Shown here: positions 24,386-31,650 of the stretch, one piece after another
Position numbering within the stretch: position 1 is the stretch's first letter
Layout: every line of letters begins with the position of its first letter
Origin: Microbacterium paludicola
GTDB lineage: Bacteria > Actinomycetota > Actinomycetes > Actinomycetales > Microbacteriaceae
NCBI RefSeq assembly: GCF_015235415.1
Contig: NZ_JADGLL010000033.1
Location: forward strand, 1-32,006
Length of the DNA: 32,006 nucleotides
Direction of reading: 5' to 3'
Notes under the pieces: generated by a model
The model's input: the letters and a program-made list of their open reading frames with translations, nothing else
Database searches by the model: none
Told to the model about the DNA's origin: nothing
Position numbers and translations under genes: made by a program

Positions 24386-24399
24386 TATAATCCACTATA
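24386..24399. promoter_or_regulatory. overlapping divergent promoters and likely IclR operator
   Basis: On the plus strand TATAAT (24386-24391) is a perfect -10 box for the iclR-type gene; on the minus strand TATAGT (24394-24399) is a -10 box for eda. The two lie in one imperfect palindrome, TATAnTnnAnTATA. The -10 elements are only 2 bp apart, so polymerase can use one direction at a time. A regulator bound here would block both. The flanking CCGAG/CTCGG arms extend the symmetry to about 24378-24408. Confidence 0.65.
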
Positions 24400-24436
24400 C
24401 GAGCTCGGGGCGACAGCGCCAGGTGGGAGATGCGGC

Positions 24437-25195
24437 ATGACGGACCTCAAGGAGCGCCTGAGCGCCGGCGAGAAGACCCTGGCCGTGCTGTCGGCCGCGC
24501 TCGACCACTCGCGCTTCAGCGACATCGTCGCCGCGACGGGGCTGCCGAAGGCCACAGTTCACCGCGTCCTCGCCACGCTCATCGCCACGAACTTCATCGC
24601 GGGGGACGGCGAGCGCGGCTACGGCGCCGGGCCCGCACTGCTGTCCCTGTCCGGCCGGGCGCTCTCCTCCGTCGACATCACCGACGTCGCCGCGCCGATC
24701 GTCGACCGCCTCGTCGCCGAGGTCGACTGCACGGTGCACGTCGGCGTCGCGACCGACAGCGAGATCGTCTACCTCATCCGCCGCGATGCCTCGAAGCCGT
24801 ATCAGATGAAGTCGCGCGTCGGTCACGGGATGCCGCTCCACTGCACCGGGATGGGCAAGGCGGTGATCGCCTCGTGGCCCGAGGAGCGCGTCGCCGAGCT
24901 GGCATCCCGCGTGGGGCTGCCTGCCCGCACCCCGCAGACGATCACGACGCTGGATGCGCTTCGCGCGGAGCTCGCCCGGGTGCGCGCGCGGGGTTTCGCC
25001 ACCGACCTCGGCGAGAACGAGTTCGGCACCGTCTGCGTGTCGGCCGGGATCCGGGACCACACGGGTGCGGTCACGCACGGCCTGTCGATCTCGTCGATCG
25101 AACTGGAGCATCCCGGCACGTCCATCGAGCAGTTCGCCGACGCCGCGATCGCCGCGGCCGCCGAGATCTCCCGCCTGGTCGGCTCTCCCGCCTGA
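24437..25195 (+). CDS. IclR-family transcriptional regulator, likely of glucuronate catabolism
   Basis: Regulator of 252 aa with an N-terminal winged helix (about 10-60, including FSDIVAATGLPKATVHRVLATL) and a C-terminal IclR effector domain (about 75-245, with HCTGMGKAVIAS, GFATDLGENEFGTVCVSAGIRD and LSISSIELEH). It is divergent from the glucuronate operon, so it probably senses KDG, KDPG or a uronate, as KdgR relatives do. The ATG at 24437 is supported by GGTGGGAG upstream and by the usual IclR N terminus; the frame is open upstream by chance. Confidence 0.92.
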   Translation: MTDLKERLSAGEKTLAVLSAALDHSRFSDIVAATGLPKATVHRVLATLIATNFIAGDGERGYGAGPALLSLSGRALSSVDITDVAAPIVDRLVAEVDCTVHVGVATDSEIVYLIRRDASKPYQMKSRVGHGMPLHCTGMGKAVIASWPEERVAELASRVGLPARTPQTITTLDALRAELARVRARGFATDLGENEFGTVCVSAGIRDHTGAVTHGLSISSIELEHPGTSIEQFADAAIAAAAEISRLVGSPA

Positions 25196-25243
25196 CGCCC
25201 GCACTCCCTCGAGTGATCGGCCCGCGTCTGCAAGGATGCGGGC

Positions 25244-25639
25244 ATGCGCTTCCTCGTCCGCGTCGTGGTGAACGCGTTCGCCATCTGGGTCGTCACCCTG
25301 ATCCCCGCACTGCAGGTGTCGGTGACCCCGTTCTCCCCGGGTGGCGACCTGCAGCTTGTGCTCACGCTGCTCGTCGTCGCCGCGATCTTCGCCCTGGTGA
25401 ACACGATCGTCGGCACCATCATCAAGATCGTCGCCTTCCCGATCTATCTCCTGACGCTCGGGCTCATCTCGCTCGTCGTCAACGGGTTCCTGCTCTGGCT
25501 CACGGCGGTCATCACCGGCGCCTGGAGCTGGGGGCTGACCGTCGAGCACTTCTGGTGGGGTGTGGTCGCGGCGTTCCTGATCAGCGTCATCAACTGGCTG
25601 TTCGGGATCATCCTGCGGCCGCAGAAGAAGAAGGACTGA
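25244..25639 (+). CDS. phage-holin-like family 4 membrane protein
   Basis: A 131-aa protein with four hydrophobic helices (about 5-23, 37-60, 64-89, 100-124) and a Lys-rich end, matching the Phage_holin_4_2 (PF04020) family found widely on bacterial chromosomes. It begins MRFLVRVVVNAFAIWVVTLIPAL. No other phage gene is nearby, so a lytic role is unlikely; the function is unknown. The start carries AAGGA about 8 nt upstream, although the same bases could be a -10 box for a leaderless transcript. It converges on the hydrolase gene with a 4-nt gap. Confidence 0.85.
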   Translation: MRFLVRVVVNAFAIWVVTLIPALQVSVTPFSPGGDLQLVLTLLVVAAIFALVNTIVGTIIKIVAFPIYLLTLGLISLVVNGFLLWLTAVITGAWSWGLTVEHFWWGVVAAFLISVINWLFGIILRPQKKKD

Positions 25640-25643
25640 GCAC

Positions 25644-26999
25644 TCACCCGGGCTCTCCCGTCCGGCTGATGTAGGAGTCGGACACCTGGCGCTCCGTCGC
25701 CTCGTTCAGTCGCGCCACCTCGTTGTGGAAGCCGGTGATCCGCGGGTCGCCGCTGGCGTCGGCATCCCGCGCGAGCTCGCGGTATCCCTCGAGCGCGTGC
25801 GGCTCGATCAGCTGGTCGAGGTCGCCGGGGTCGCCGAAGCCGGGGTGGTGCACGTCGCGGACGACGACGCTGCCGGGCCCTCCCGCGGCTCCGGGCACGC
25901 CCGCGCCGGCCAGCCCCGCGACGGGGTCGTCGTCATAGCGCAGCGTGATGTGTCGCGTCTCCTCGCCGAGCATCGCCTGCACGGGCGGGGCGACCGACAC
26001 CACGGTGCGGAAGTCGTACGTCCCCTGCATCGCCATCCACTCGATGATCATCGCGCCCTGCGAGTGCCCGGCGCCGTGCACGATGTCGCCCGGCTGCGCT
26101 CCGGCGTTGCGCAGCGCCTGCTCGACCGCCCGGTACGACTCGCCCTCCGTCCGCCCATACAGGTCGAAGTTGGAGTTCCCGTCGAGGGCTTCGATGCCGT
26201 CCTCCTCGCCGGGGAGCAGGTTCCAGTCGCCGTCCTGCATCATGTCCTCGGTGCCGCGGACGTACACGGCGTACTCCTTGTGGCCGTCGGGGAACGTGTG
26301 GACCTCCACCCGCACGTTGGTGCGGGGGTCGTCGGGGATGCGATCCACGAAGTCGGCGACCTTCTGCGGGGGCCGCGCCTCGGCCTGCCGAAGGGCCTCG
26401 CTCTTTGTCGAGTAGTCCCCGGGAGTCGGATCCGGTCGCAGCGTCGATCCCGGCGGGATCACGCCGAAGCCGAGAGCGGTCACCGTGTCGAACACCTGCT
26501 GTCCCACCTCCCGAGGCGAGTTCGTGCCCGGCAGCCAGTCGGTGAGGTACGGCAGGCCGAGGGTGGCGTTGGCGAGGAGCTCGTCGTCCCAGTTCTCCTC
26601 CCGCTCGTCGAGCAGCGCCTGCGCCTCCGCGACGGGATCGCGGCCCGTGCCCTCGTACTGGGCGTGGATGTCGCCGAGCGCGTCCCCGCTCGCGCGCGCC
26701 GTGGGTGGCGCGTGGCCGAATCGCTCGATGTGCCACAGAGCGTCCGCGGCCTCGTACACGTCGGCCGTGTAGCGCAGCGCGGACGCGAGACCCGCCACGC
26801 GGTCGCGCAGCTCGACGGCCACCGTCGCCAGCCCGGCGCTGTCACTCGGTCCCATGGCGATGGGCGTCGCCCATTCGGCGGCACGCAGCGCGGCGTACGC
26901 CTGCTCGAGCTCGGCCACGGCGAGATCGACCTGCCCCGCCGCACCGCGCAGCGAGGCGGTGTCGACCCAGATCACATAGCCCGAGGCGATGTCGGACAT
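25644..26999 (-). CDS. alpha/beta hydrolase with a WXG100-like N-terminal region
   Basis: Protein of 451 aa. Residues 1-95 are helical and Ala-rich with a WATP (Trp43) turn, resembling the WXG100/ESX or LXG-type leader found before type-VII-related effectors. A middle linker contains DWLPGTNSPREVGQQVFD. The C-terminal half is an alpha/beta hydrolase with HGAGHSQGAMI (nucleophile Ser313). Candidate triad partners are Asp357-359 (RYDDDPVAGL) and His401 (EPHALEGY). No signal peptide is seen. The ATG at 26999 is 1 nt after the stop of the small upstream gene; an upstream extension would be Arg/Ser-rich shadow. It may be a lipase-like effector or a processing enzyme; neither role is shown. Confidence 0.75.
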   Translation of the reverse strand: MSDIASGYVIWVDTASLRGAAGQVDLAVAELEQAYAALRAAEWATPIAMGPSDSAGLATVAVELRDRVAGLASALRYTADVYEAADALWHIERFGHAPPTARASGDALGDIHAQYEGTGRDPVAEAQALLDEREENWDDELLANATLGLPYLTDWLPGTNSPREVGQQVFDTVTALGFGVIPPGSTLRPDPTPGDYSTKSEALRQAEARPPQKVADFVDRIPDDPRTNVRVEVHTFPDGHKEYAVYVRGTEDMMQDGDWNLLPGEEDGIEALDGNSNFDLYGRTEGESYRAVEQALRNAGAQPGDIVHGAGHSQGAMIIEWMAMQGTYDFRTVVSVAPPVQAMLGEETRHITLRYDDDPVAGLAGAGVPGAAGGPGSVVVRDVHHPGFGDPGDLDQLIEPHALEGYRELARDADASGDPRITGFHNEVARLNEATERQVSDSYISRTGEPG

Positions 27000-27000
27000 C

Positions 27001-27267
27001 TCAGGGCTCCGGGACCACGCGGTCGGCGAACCGCAGGGCGCGGGCGAGCACGTCCTGGGCGGTCGCCGCGCACGATCCGGCGAGCGCGCTTGCGGTGACC
27101 CACTGCGCGAACGCCGCATCCTGGAAGGCGCGCGCGGCTGGCGCATCCCACGCGACCATCAGGCGCACGCCGGACAGGCGGTCGCTCGCCGCGGCCAGAT
27201 GGGTCTGCGCCGTCTCCAGCGCCATGCGGGCCTCGACCGTCAGCGCGTATGCGTCTATCGATGTCAT
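27001..27267 (-). CDS. small WXG100-like helical protein
   Basis: An 88-aa protein, almost entirely helical, with a central turn VAWDAPAARAFQD (Trp40) flanked by two helices. This W-x-x-P-A-A-x-x-F pattern is seen in small partners of type-VII-like substrates in Microbacteriaceae, close to the WXG100 architecture. It has no signal peptide. The following gene starts 1 nt after its stop, so the two are co-translated. I do not recognise an exact family, and a cytoplasmic partner or chaperone for the hydrolase is inference. Confidence 0.65.
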   Translation of the reverse strand: MTSIDAYALTVEARMALETAQTHLAAASDRLSGVRLMVAWDAPAARAFQDAAFAQWVTASALAGSCAATAQDVLARALRFADRVVPEP

Positions 27268-27410
27268 GCGTCAACTGTCCCGCCAGGGCCGTTCTTGCAC
27301 CCGCGCTCATCCGCGGAACCGGGGCGACCGGGGCGGTGCGGCGCCCTGTGGACGACCCACCGCCGCGAGAGGGACCGCGGAGAGCGGCTGTGAGGAGCGC
27401 CCCGCGCGGG

Positions 27411-27416
27411 CAGAAT
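27411..27416 (+). promoter_or_regulatory. weak candidate -10 box before the phosphatase gene
   Basis: CAGAAT lies 6 nt before the ATG at 27423 and matches 4 of 6 consensus bases. No -35 box or ribosome binding site is clear. The spacer 27268-27410 otherwise shows no gene. Confidence 0.25.
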
Positions 27417-27422
27417 GAAGCA

Positions 27423-27932
27423 ATGACCGATCCGGATCCCTTCCGCGTCGTGTTCGTGTGCACCGGCAACATCTGCCGCTCCCCGATGGCCGAGGTCGTC
27501 TTCCGTGATCTCGCCGAGCGCGCCGGGGTGGCGGACCGCGTCCGGTCGACGAGCGCGGGCACCGGAGACTGGCACGTCGGCGAGCGGGCGGATCAGCGCA
27601 CGCTCGCGGCGCTCGAGCGCCGCGGGTACGACGGATCAGCGCATCGCGCGAAGCAGTTCACGGTCACCGCCTTCCACGAAAACGACCTCGTGATCGCCCT
27701 CGACCGCACGCACGAGCGCATCCTGCGCCACTGGGCGCACCGCGAGGAGCACCGCGACAGGATCTCGCTGCTGACCTCGTACGATCCGGCTGCCGCCGCG
27801 CCGGATGTGCCCGACCCCTATTACGCCGACGACCGGGCGTTCGACGATGCGCTCGCTATGATCGAGAGCGCCAGCAGGGCGCTGTTCCGCCAACTCGAAC
27901 CGGCGATCCGGCCGCCTCGATCCGCCCACTGA
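27423..27932 (+). CDS. low-molecular-weight protein-tyrosine phosphatase
   Basis: Phosphatase of 169 aa with the P-loop VCTGNICRS (nucleophile Cys13, Arg19) and the general acid in DPYY (Asp131). The AHRAKQF segment corresponds to the usual region before the central helix. It dephosphorylates phosphotyrosine on proteins; in actinobacteria such enzymes may act on capsule or cell-wall kinases. The ATG at 27423 gives the family start. The purB gene follows by 19 nt, so the two may share a transcript. Confidence 0.93.
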   Translation: MTDPDPFRVVFVCTGNICRSPMAEVVFRDLAERAGVADRVRSTSAGTGDWHVGERADQRTLAALERRGYDGSAHRAKQFTVTAFHENDLVIALDRTHERILRHWAHREEHRDRISLLTSYDPAAAAPDVPDPYYADDRAFDDALAMIESASRALFRQLEPAIRPPRSAH

Positions 27933-27951
27933 CCCCGACCGGAGGTCCCGC

Positions 27952-29334
27952 GTGACCGCGCTTCCCCCCCAGCCCCTCAGCCCGCTCGACGGCCGGTACC
28001 AGGCCGCGGTCTCACCGCTCGGCGAGTACCTCTCGGAGGCGGGTCTGAACCGGGCCCGCGTCGAGGTGGAGATCGAGTGGCTGATCACGCTGACCAACCA
28101 CTCACTGTTCGGCAGCTCGCCGCTCACGCAGGATGAGAAGCACCAGCTGCGCGCGCTGTACCTCACCTTCGGCCAGGCCGAGATCGACTGGCTCGCCGAG
28201 CGCGAGGCGGTCACCCGCCACGACGTGAAGGCCGTCGAGTACCTCGTGCGCGACCGCCTGAGCGCCCTCGGCCTCGACCGGATCGCCGAGCTCACGCACT
28301 TCGGGTGCACCAGCGAGGACGTCAACTCGCTCGCGTACGCGCTCACCGTCAAGCGCGCCGTGAACGACGTCTGGCTGCCGGCCTTCCGCGGCGTCATCCA
28401 GAAGCTGCGCGACCTGTCGCTCGAGCACGCGGATGCCGCGATGCTCTCCCGCACGCACGGCCAGCCGGCGACGCCCACCACCATGGGCAAGGAACTCGGC
28501 GTCTTCGTATGGCGCCTCGAGCGTGTGCTCGCGCAGGTCGAGCGCAGCGAGTACCTCGGCAAGTTCTCGGGCGCGACCGGCACCTGGTCGGCGCACCTCG
28601 CCGCGGCGCCGCAGGTCGCGTGGCCGAACATCGCGCGCGACTTCGTCGAGTCGCTCGACCTGACGTTCAACCCGCTGACGACGCAGATCGAGTCGCACGA
28701 CTGGCAGGTCGAGCTCTACGACCGCGTCCGCCACGCGGGCGGCATCCTGCACAACCTGGCGACCGACATCTGGACGTACATCTCGCTCGGCTACTTCGCG
28801 CAGATCCCCGTCGCGGGGGCGACCGGATCGTCGACGATGCCGCACAAGATCAACCCGATCCGGTTCGAGAACGCCGAGGCGAACCTCGAGCTCTCGGGCG
28901 CCCTGCTCGCCTCGCTGGGATCGACGCTCGTCACCTCCCGCCTGCAGCGCGACCTGACCGACTCGACCACGCAGCGCAACATCGGCGTCGCGTTCGGCCA
29001 CTCGCTGCTCGCGCTCGACAACCTCACGCGCGGCCTCGGCGAGATCTCGCTCTCGCGCGACGTGCTGCTCGCCGACCTCGACCAGAACTGGGAGGTGCTC
29101 GGCGAGGCGATCCAGACCGTCGTGCGCGCCGAGGTCACGGCCGGGCGCTCGACGATCAAGGATCCGTACGCGCTGCTCAAGGACCTCACCCGCGGCCGTC
29201 GTGTCGGCGCCGCCGATCTCGCCGAGTTCGTCCAGGGCCTCGAGATCGGCGACGAGGCGAAGCAGCGCCTGCTGGCGCTGACGCCGGCGACCTACACGGG
29301 CCTGGCCGAGCAGCTCACGCGCTCGAAGCTCTGA
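27952..29334 (+). CDS. purB: adenylosuccinate lyase
   Basis: Purine-synthesis enzyme of 460 aa that cleaves SAICAR to AICAR and adenylosuccinate to AMP, each releasing fumarate. It belongs to the fumarase/aspartase superfamily, with the signature SSTMPHKINP at 293-302 carrying the catalytic serine, and TSEDVNS and SRTHGQPATPTT earlier. It starts MTALPPQPLSPLDGRYQ at the GTG 27952, with GGAGGT 6 nt upstream. The last 20 bases overlap the 3' end of the convergent merR-type gene. Confidence 0.97.
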   Translation: MTALPPQPLSPLDGRYQAAVSPLGEYLSEAGLNRARVEVEIEWLITLTNHSLFGSSPLTQDEKHQLRALYLTFGQAEIDWLAEREAVTRHDVKAVEYLVRDRLSALGLDRIAELTHFGCTSEDVNSLAYALTVKRAVNDVWLPAFRGVIQKLRDLSLEHADAAMLSRTHGQPATPTTMGKELGVFVWRLERVLAQVERSEYLGKFSGATGTWSAHLAAAPQVAWPNIARDFVESLDLTFNPLTTQIESHDWQVELYDRVRHAGGILHNLATDIWTYISLGYFAQIPVAGATGSSTMPHKINPIRFENAEANLELSGALLASLGSTLVTSRLQRDLTDSTTQRNIGVAFGHSLLALDNLTRGLGEISLSRDVLLADLDQNWEVLGEAIQTVVRAEVTAGRSTIKDPYALLKDLTRGRRVGAADLAEFVQGLEIGDEAKQRLLALTPATYTGLAEQLTRSKL

Positions 29335-29815
29335 GCTCCGGGGTGGCCGCCGCGCCCTCATGCGTCGCGTGCGGCCCCGACGGATGCTCGCCCGCGTGGC
29401 GCGGGAACGGCATCCCGATACGCGCGCCGCTGACGATGTCGGCGACGTGAGCACGGAAGTTCGGGCAGTTCGAGATGTCGTGCGCCTGACACTCCATGGC
29501 GTGGCGGGCCATGGCACGCGAACGCTCGAGCGCAGCGATCTGCTCATCGATGTCGGCGAGGTGCGTCTCGAGGATGCGGTGCCGTTCCGCCGATCCGGTA
29601 TCGACGAGAGCCCGGATCTGGTCGAGGCTCATGCCGGCGGCCTTGCTCGCGACGATGGTGGCGACCCGGTACGCGTCCGCCTCGCCATAGCGTCGCCGCC
29701 CCGCCGCGTCGCGCGCGGGCGTGAGGAGGCCGACGTCCTCCCAGTGCCGCAGCACGTGCGTGGCGAGACCGAACCGCTCGGCGAGTTCGCCGACGCTCCA
29801 CGGAGTTGACTTCAT
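29315..29815 (-). CDS. MerR-family transcriptional regulator
   Basis: Regulator of 166 aa. The N-terminal winged helix is SVGELAERFGLATHVLRHWEDVGLL (7-31) followed by the Arg-rich wing AAGRRRYGEADAYR; a dimerisation coiled coil spans about 75-107, and the tail carries two cysteines (Cys109, Cys117; ME-C-QAHDISN-C-P). The cysteines could sense metal or oxidation, as in SoxR or CueR relatives, but the spacing fits neither exactly. It is divergent from the flavoprotein gene, and the palindrome 29807-29830 covers its own ATG. The final 20 bases are antisense to the end of purB. Confidence 0.9.
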   Translation of the reverse strand: MKSTPWSVGELAERFGLATHVLRHWEDVGLLTPARDAAGRRRYGEADAYRVATIVASKAAGMSLDQIRALVDTGSAERHRILETHLADIDEQIAALERSRAMARHAMECQAHDISNCPNFRAHVADIVSGARIGMPFPRHAGEHPSGPHATHEGAAATPELRASSA

Positions 29816-29836
29816 GTCGACATGAAGTCACACACT
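29806..29836 (+). promoter_or_regulatory. MerR-type promoter with a perfect 24-bp palindrome
   Basis: The half-site TGACTTCATGTC at 29807-29818 is followed by its exact complement to 29830. TTGACT (29806-29811) as -35 and CACACT (29831-29836) as -10 are 19 bp apart, the long spacer that MerR activators untwist. The palindrome includes the merR start codon on the minus strand, so the same protein could autoregulate. The -10 match is weak. Confidence 0.7.
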
Positions 29837-29877
29837 CGTCTTCGGCGCAACTCGACCGCGCCGGAGAAGAGGGGATC

Positions 29878-30789
29878 ATGTACGACGTCGCGATCATCGG
29901 CGGAGGACCGGCCGGCCTGCAGGCGGCACTGACGCTGGGCCGGATGCACCGCACGGCCGTGCTCATCGACAGCGGGCGATATCGAAACGCGCCCGTGGAG
30001 CACATGCAGAATCTCATCGGCTTCGACGGGCGCAGCCCCGCCGAGCTGCGCGAAGCCGCCCGGCGCGAGCTCGCGGCCTACGACACCGTCTCGACGCGCG
30101 CGGGCGAGGTCGTCCGCATCGAGGGGGCGGCCGGCGCCCTCGCGCTCACGCTCGCCGACGGCGACCGGATCGACGCCGGCCACGTCATCCTCGCCACCGG
30201 CGTCGCCGACGCGCTGCCCTCGATCCCCGGCCTGCAGTCCCTGTTCGGCACGGTCGCGGCCCACTGCCCGTTCTGCCACGGCCACGAGTTCGCCGGCACC
30301 ACCGTCGGTCTGATCGGGATGAGCGACCACTCACCGCGGATGGCGGCGATGCTCGGCCCCATCGCCGCCGCGACGGTCGTGCTGTCGAACGGCGACCCGG
30401 TCGATCCGGCCGTCGCGGCTCAGCTCGAGAAGCGCTCGTCCTCCGTCAGGACCGAGCGGATCGCGTCGGTCGAGCCCGCCGGCGACGGCGCCCTTGTGCG
30501 CTTCGAGGATGGATCCACCCTCGCCGTCGGCGGGCTGCTGACCGCCACGGCGTGGCGTCAGTCGGCGCCGTTCGCCGAGCAGCTCGGCCTCGAGATGCAC
30601 GCCTCGGGCGCGATCCAGGTCGACGCGTTCGGGCGCACGAGCGTCGCCGGCGTCTCGGCCGCGGGAGACGGCGCGGTCGGCCCGGGACTGCCAGGGCCGA
30701 TGCACGCCGTCGGCCTGTCGATCGCCGCGGGACTCACCGCCGCGGCGATGATCGTGCAGGACCTCGTCGCCGCGGAACTCGCCGGCTGA
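29878..30789 (+). CDS. thioredoxin-reductase-like FAD-dependent oxidoreductase
   Basis: Flavoprotein of 303 aa. The FAD Rossmann motif is GGGPAG (8-13) after MYDVAIIG, and the redox-active pair is HCPFCHGHE (Cys130, Cys133). The second Rossmann motif, GLIGMSDHSPRMA (about 144-156), departs from the GxGxxA NADPH-binding form of thioredoxin reductases. The CxxCHGxE motif resembles the dithiol-to-disulfide oxidases of the GliT/HlmI type, which use oxygen instead of NADPH. The ATG at 29878 is supported by GAGAAGAGGGG upstream. Divergent from the MerR gene. Its substrate is unknown. Confidence 0.85.
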   Translation: MYDVAIIGGGPAGLQAALTLGRMHRTAVLIDSGRYRNAPVEHMQNLIGFDGRSPAELREAARRELAAYDTVSTRAGEVVRIEGAAGALALTLADGDRIDAGHVILATGVADALPSIPGLQSLFGTVAAHCPFCHGHEFAGTTVGLIGMSDHSPRMAAMLGPIAAATVVLSNGDPVDPAVAAQLEKRSSSVRTERIASVEPAGDGALVRFEDGSTLAVGGLLTATAWRQSAPFAEQLGLEMHASGAIQVDAFGRTSVAGVSAAGDGAVGPGLPGPMHAVGLSIAAGLTAAAMIVQDLVAAELAG

Positions 30790-30800
30790 GGCCGCCCGCG

Positions 30801-31589
30801 TCAGTCCTCGTCGTTCTCGTTCTGGTTGCGCAGCGCCTCGTCGTCGAGCAGCGCCAGGTCGGCGCGCGTGACGAGCTGAGACGTGACCGCGTACTCCACG
30901 AGGCGGGCGCGGCGGTTCGTGGCGAGCTTGCCCGGACCGCCGCGCAGGCCCTGCACGCCCATCCGGTCGAGCTTGTCGCAGACGTTGTCGAGCTTGCGGT
31001 TGAACTTGCTCATCGTCCAGCCGAGGCGCTGGGCCGCGGCGCTCGACGACGGAAGCTCGCTCATGCTCACGCCCTCACGGCGCAGCATCGGCTCGGCGAG
31101 CGCGACGATGAGCAGCTTCTGCAGCGGCGTGAAGCTCACCGGCATGACGGTGGTCTCACCGCTCATCGACGCCTCGATCTGGCTGGAGACGGCGTACTGC
31201 GCCTCCTCGGTGTACAGCGTCAGCTCGTACGTCGTGGGGCCGGCGGTGAACACGATCACGCTCTGCGCGAAGACGACGGGCATCCGCGCGCCCGGCGACA
31301 GCCACGACTGCACGGCGCCGCCCGCGCTCGAGATCGTCGCGGCCAGGCGCGATCCGACGTTCGCGAGCCACCACAGACCGTCGTGGTACTGGAGCTCGAG
31401 GAACTGCCGGTGAAGGTACTGGTTGTCGTCGATCTCGAGATCGCCCTCGCGGCCGATCACGAACGGACGCCCCGCGGGAACCTCGATCCATTCGCCGGCG
31501 AATTCAACCCGCAAAGGCGCGAATCGACCTGGCATCGTATTTACCTCGACCTCGTCGAACGCACCTGTCGACGGACTCATTTCTGTCAC
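30801..31589 (-). CDS. FHA-like domain protein with a C-terminal winged-helix-like domain
   Basis: Protein of 262 aa. An FHA-like fold at about 22-110 has PFVIGREGDLEIDD and LHRQFLEL, though the SxxH phosphothreonine-binding pair is altered. The C-terminal part (about 150-235) has helices with LLIVALAEPMLRREGVSMSELPSSSAAAQRLGW and NVCDKLDRMGVQGL, like a winged-helix or response-type DNA-binding domain. It ends in an acidic tail (NQNENDED). The GTG at 31589 is chosen because AAGGGGGA lies 7 nt upstream; the ATG at 31580 or 31613 are alternatives. It may link serine/threonine-kinase signals to DNA or to secretion. Function unknown. Confidence 0.72.
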   Translation of the reverse strand: MTEMSPSTGAFDEVEVNTMPGRFAPLRVEFAGEWIEVPAGRPFVIGREGDLEIDDNQYLHRQFLELQYHDGLWWLANVGSRLAATISSAGGAVQSWLSPGARMPVVFAQSVIVFTAGPTTYELTLYTEEAQYAVSSQIEASMSGETTVMPVSFTPLQKLLIVALAEPMLRREGVSMSELPSSSAAAQRLGWTMSKFNRKLDNVCDKLDRMGVQGLRGGPGKLATNRRARLVEYAVTSQLVTRADLALLDDEALRNQNENDED

Positions 31590-31650
31590 TTTTCCATCCC
31601 CCTTATGTGACATATTGCCACGCCGCGGGAAATCGCGTCGGCCGCGGGCG

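Noticed and set aside
25244..25639. A prophage remnant around the holin-like gene
   Set aside because: No integrase, lysin, capsid or att repeat is nearby, and PF04020 proteins are ordinary chromosomal membrane proteins.
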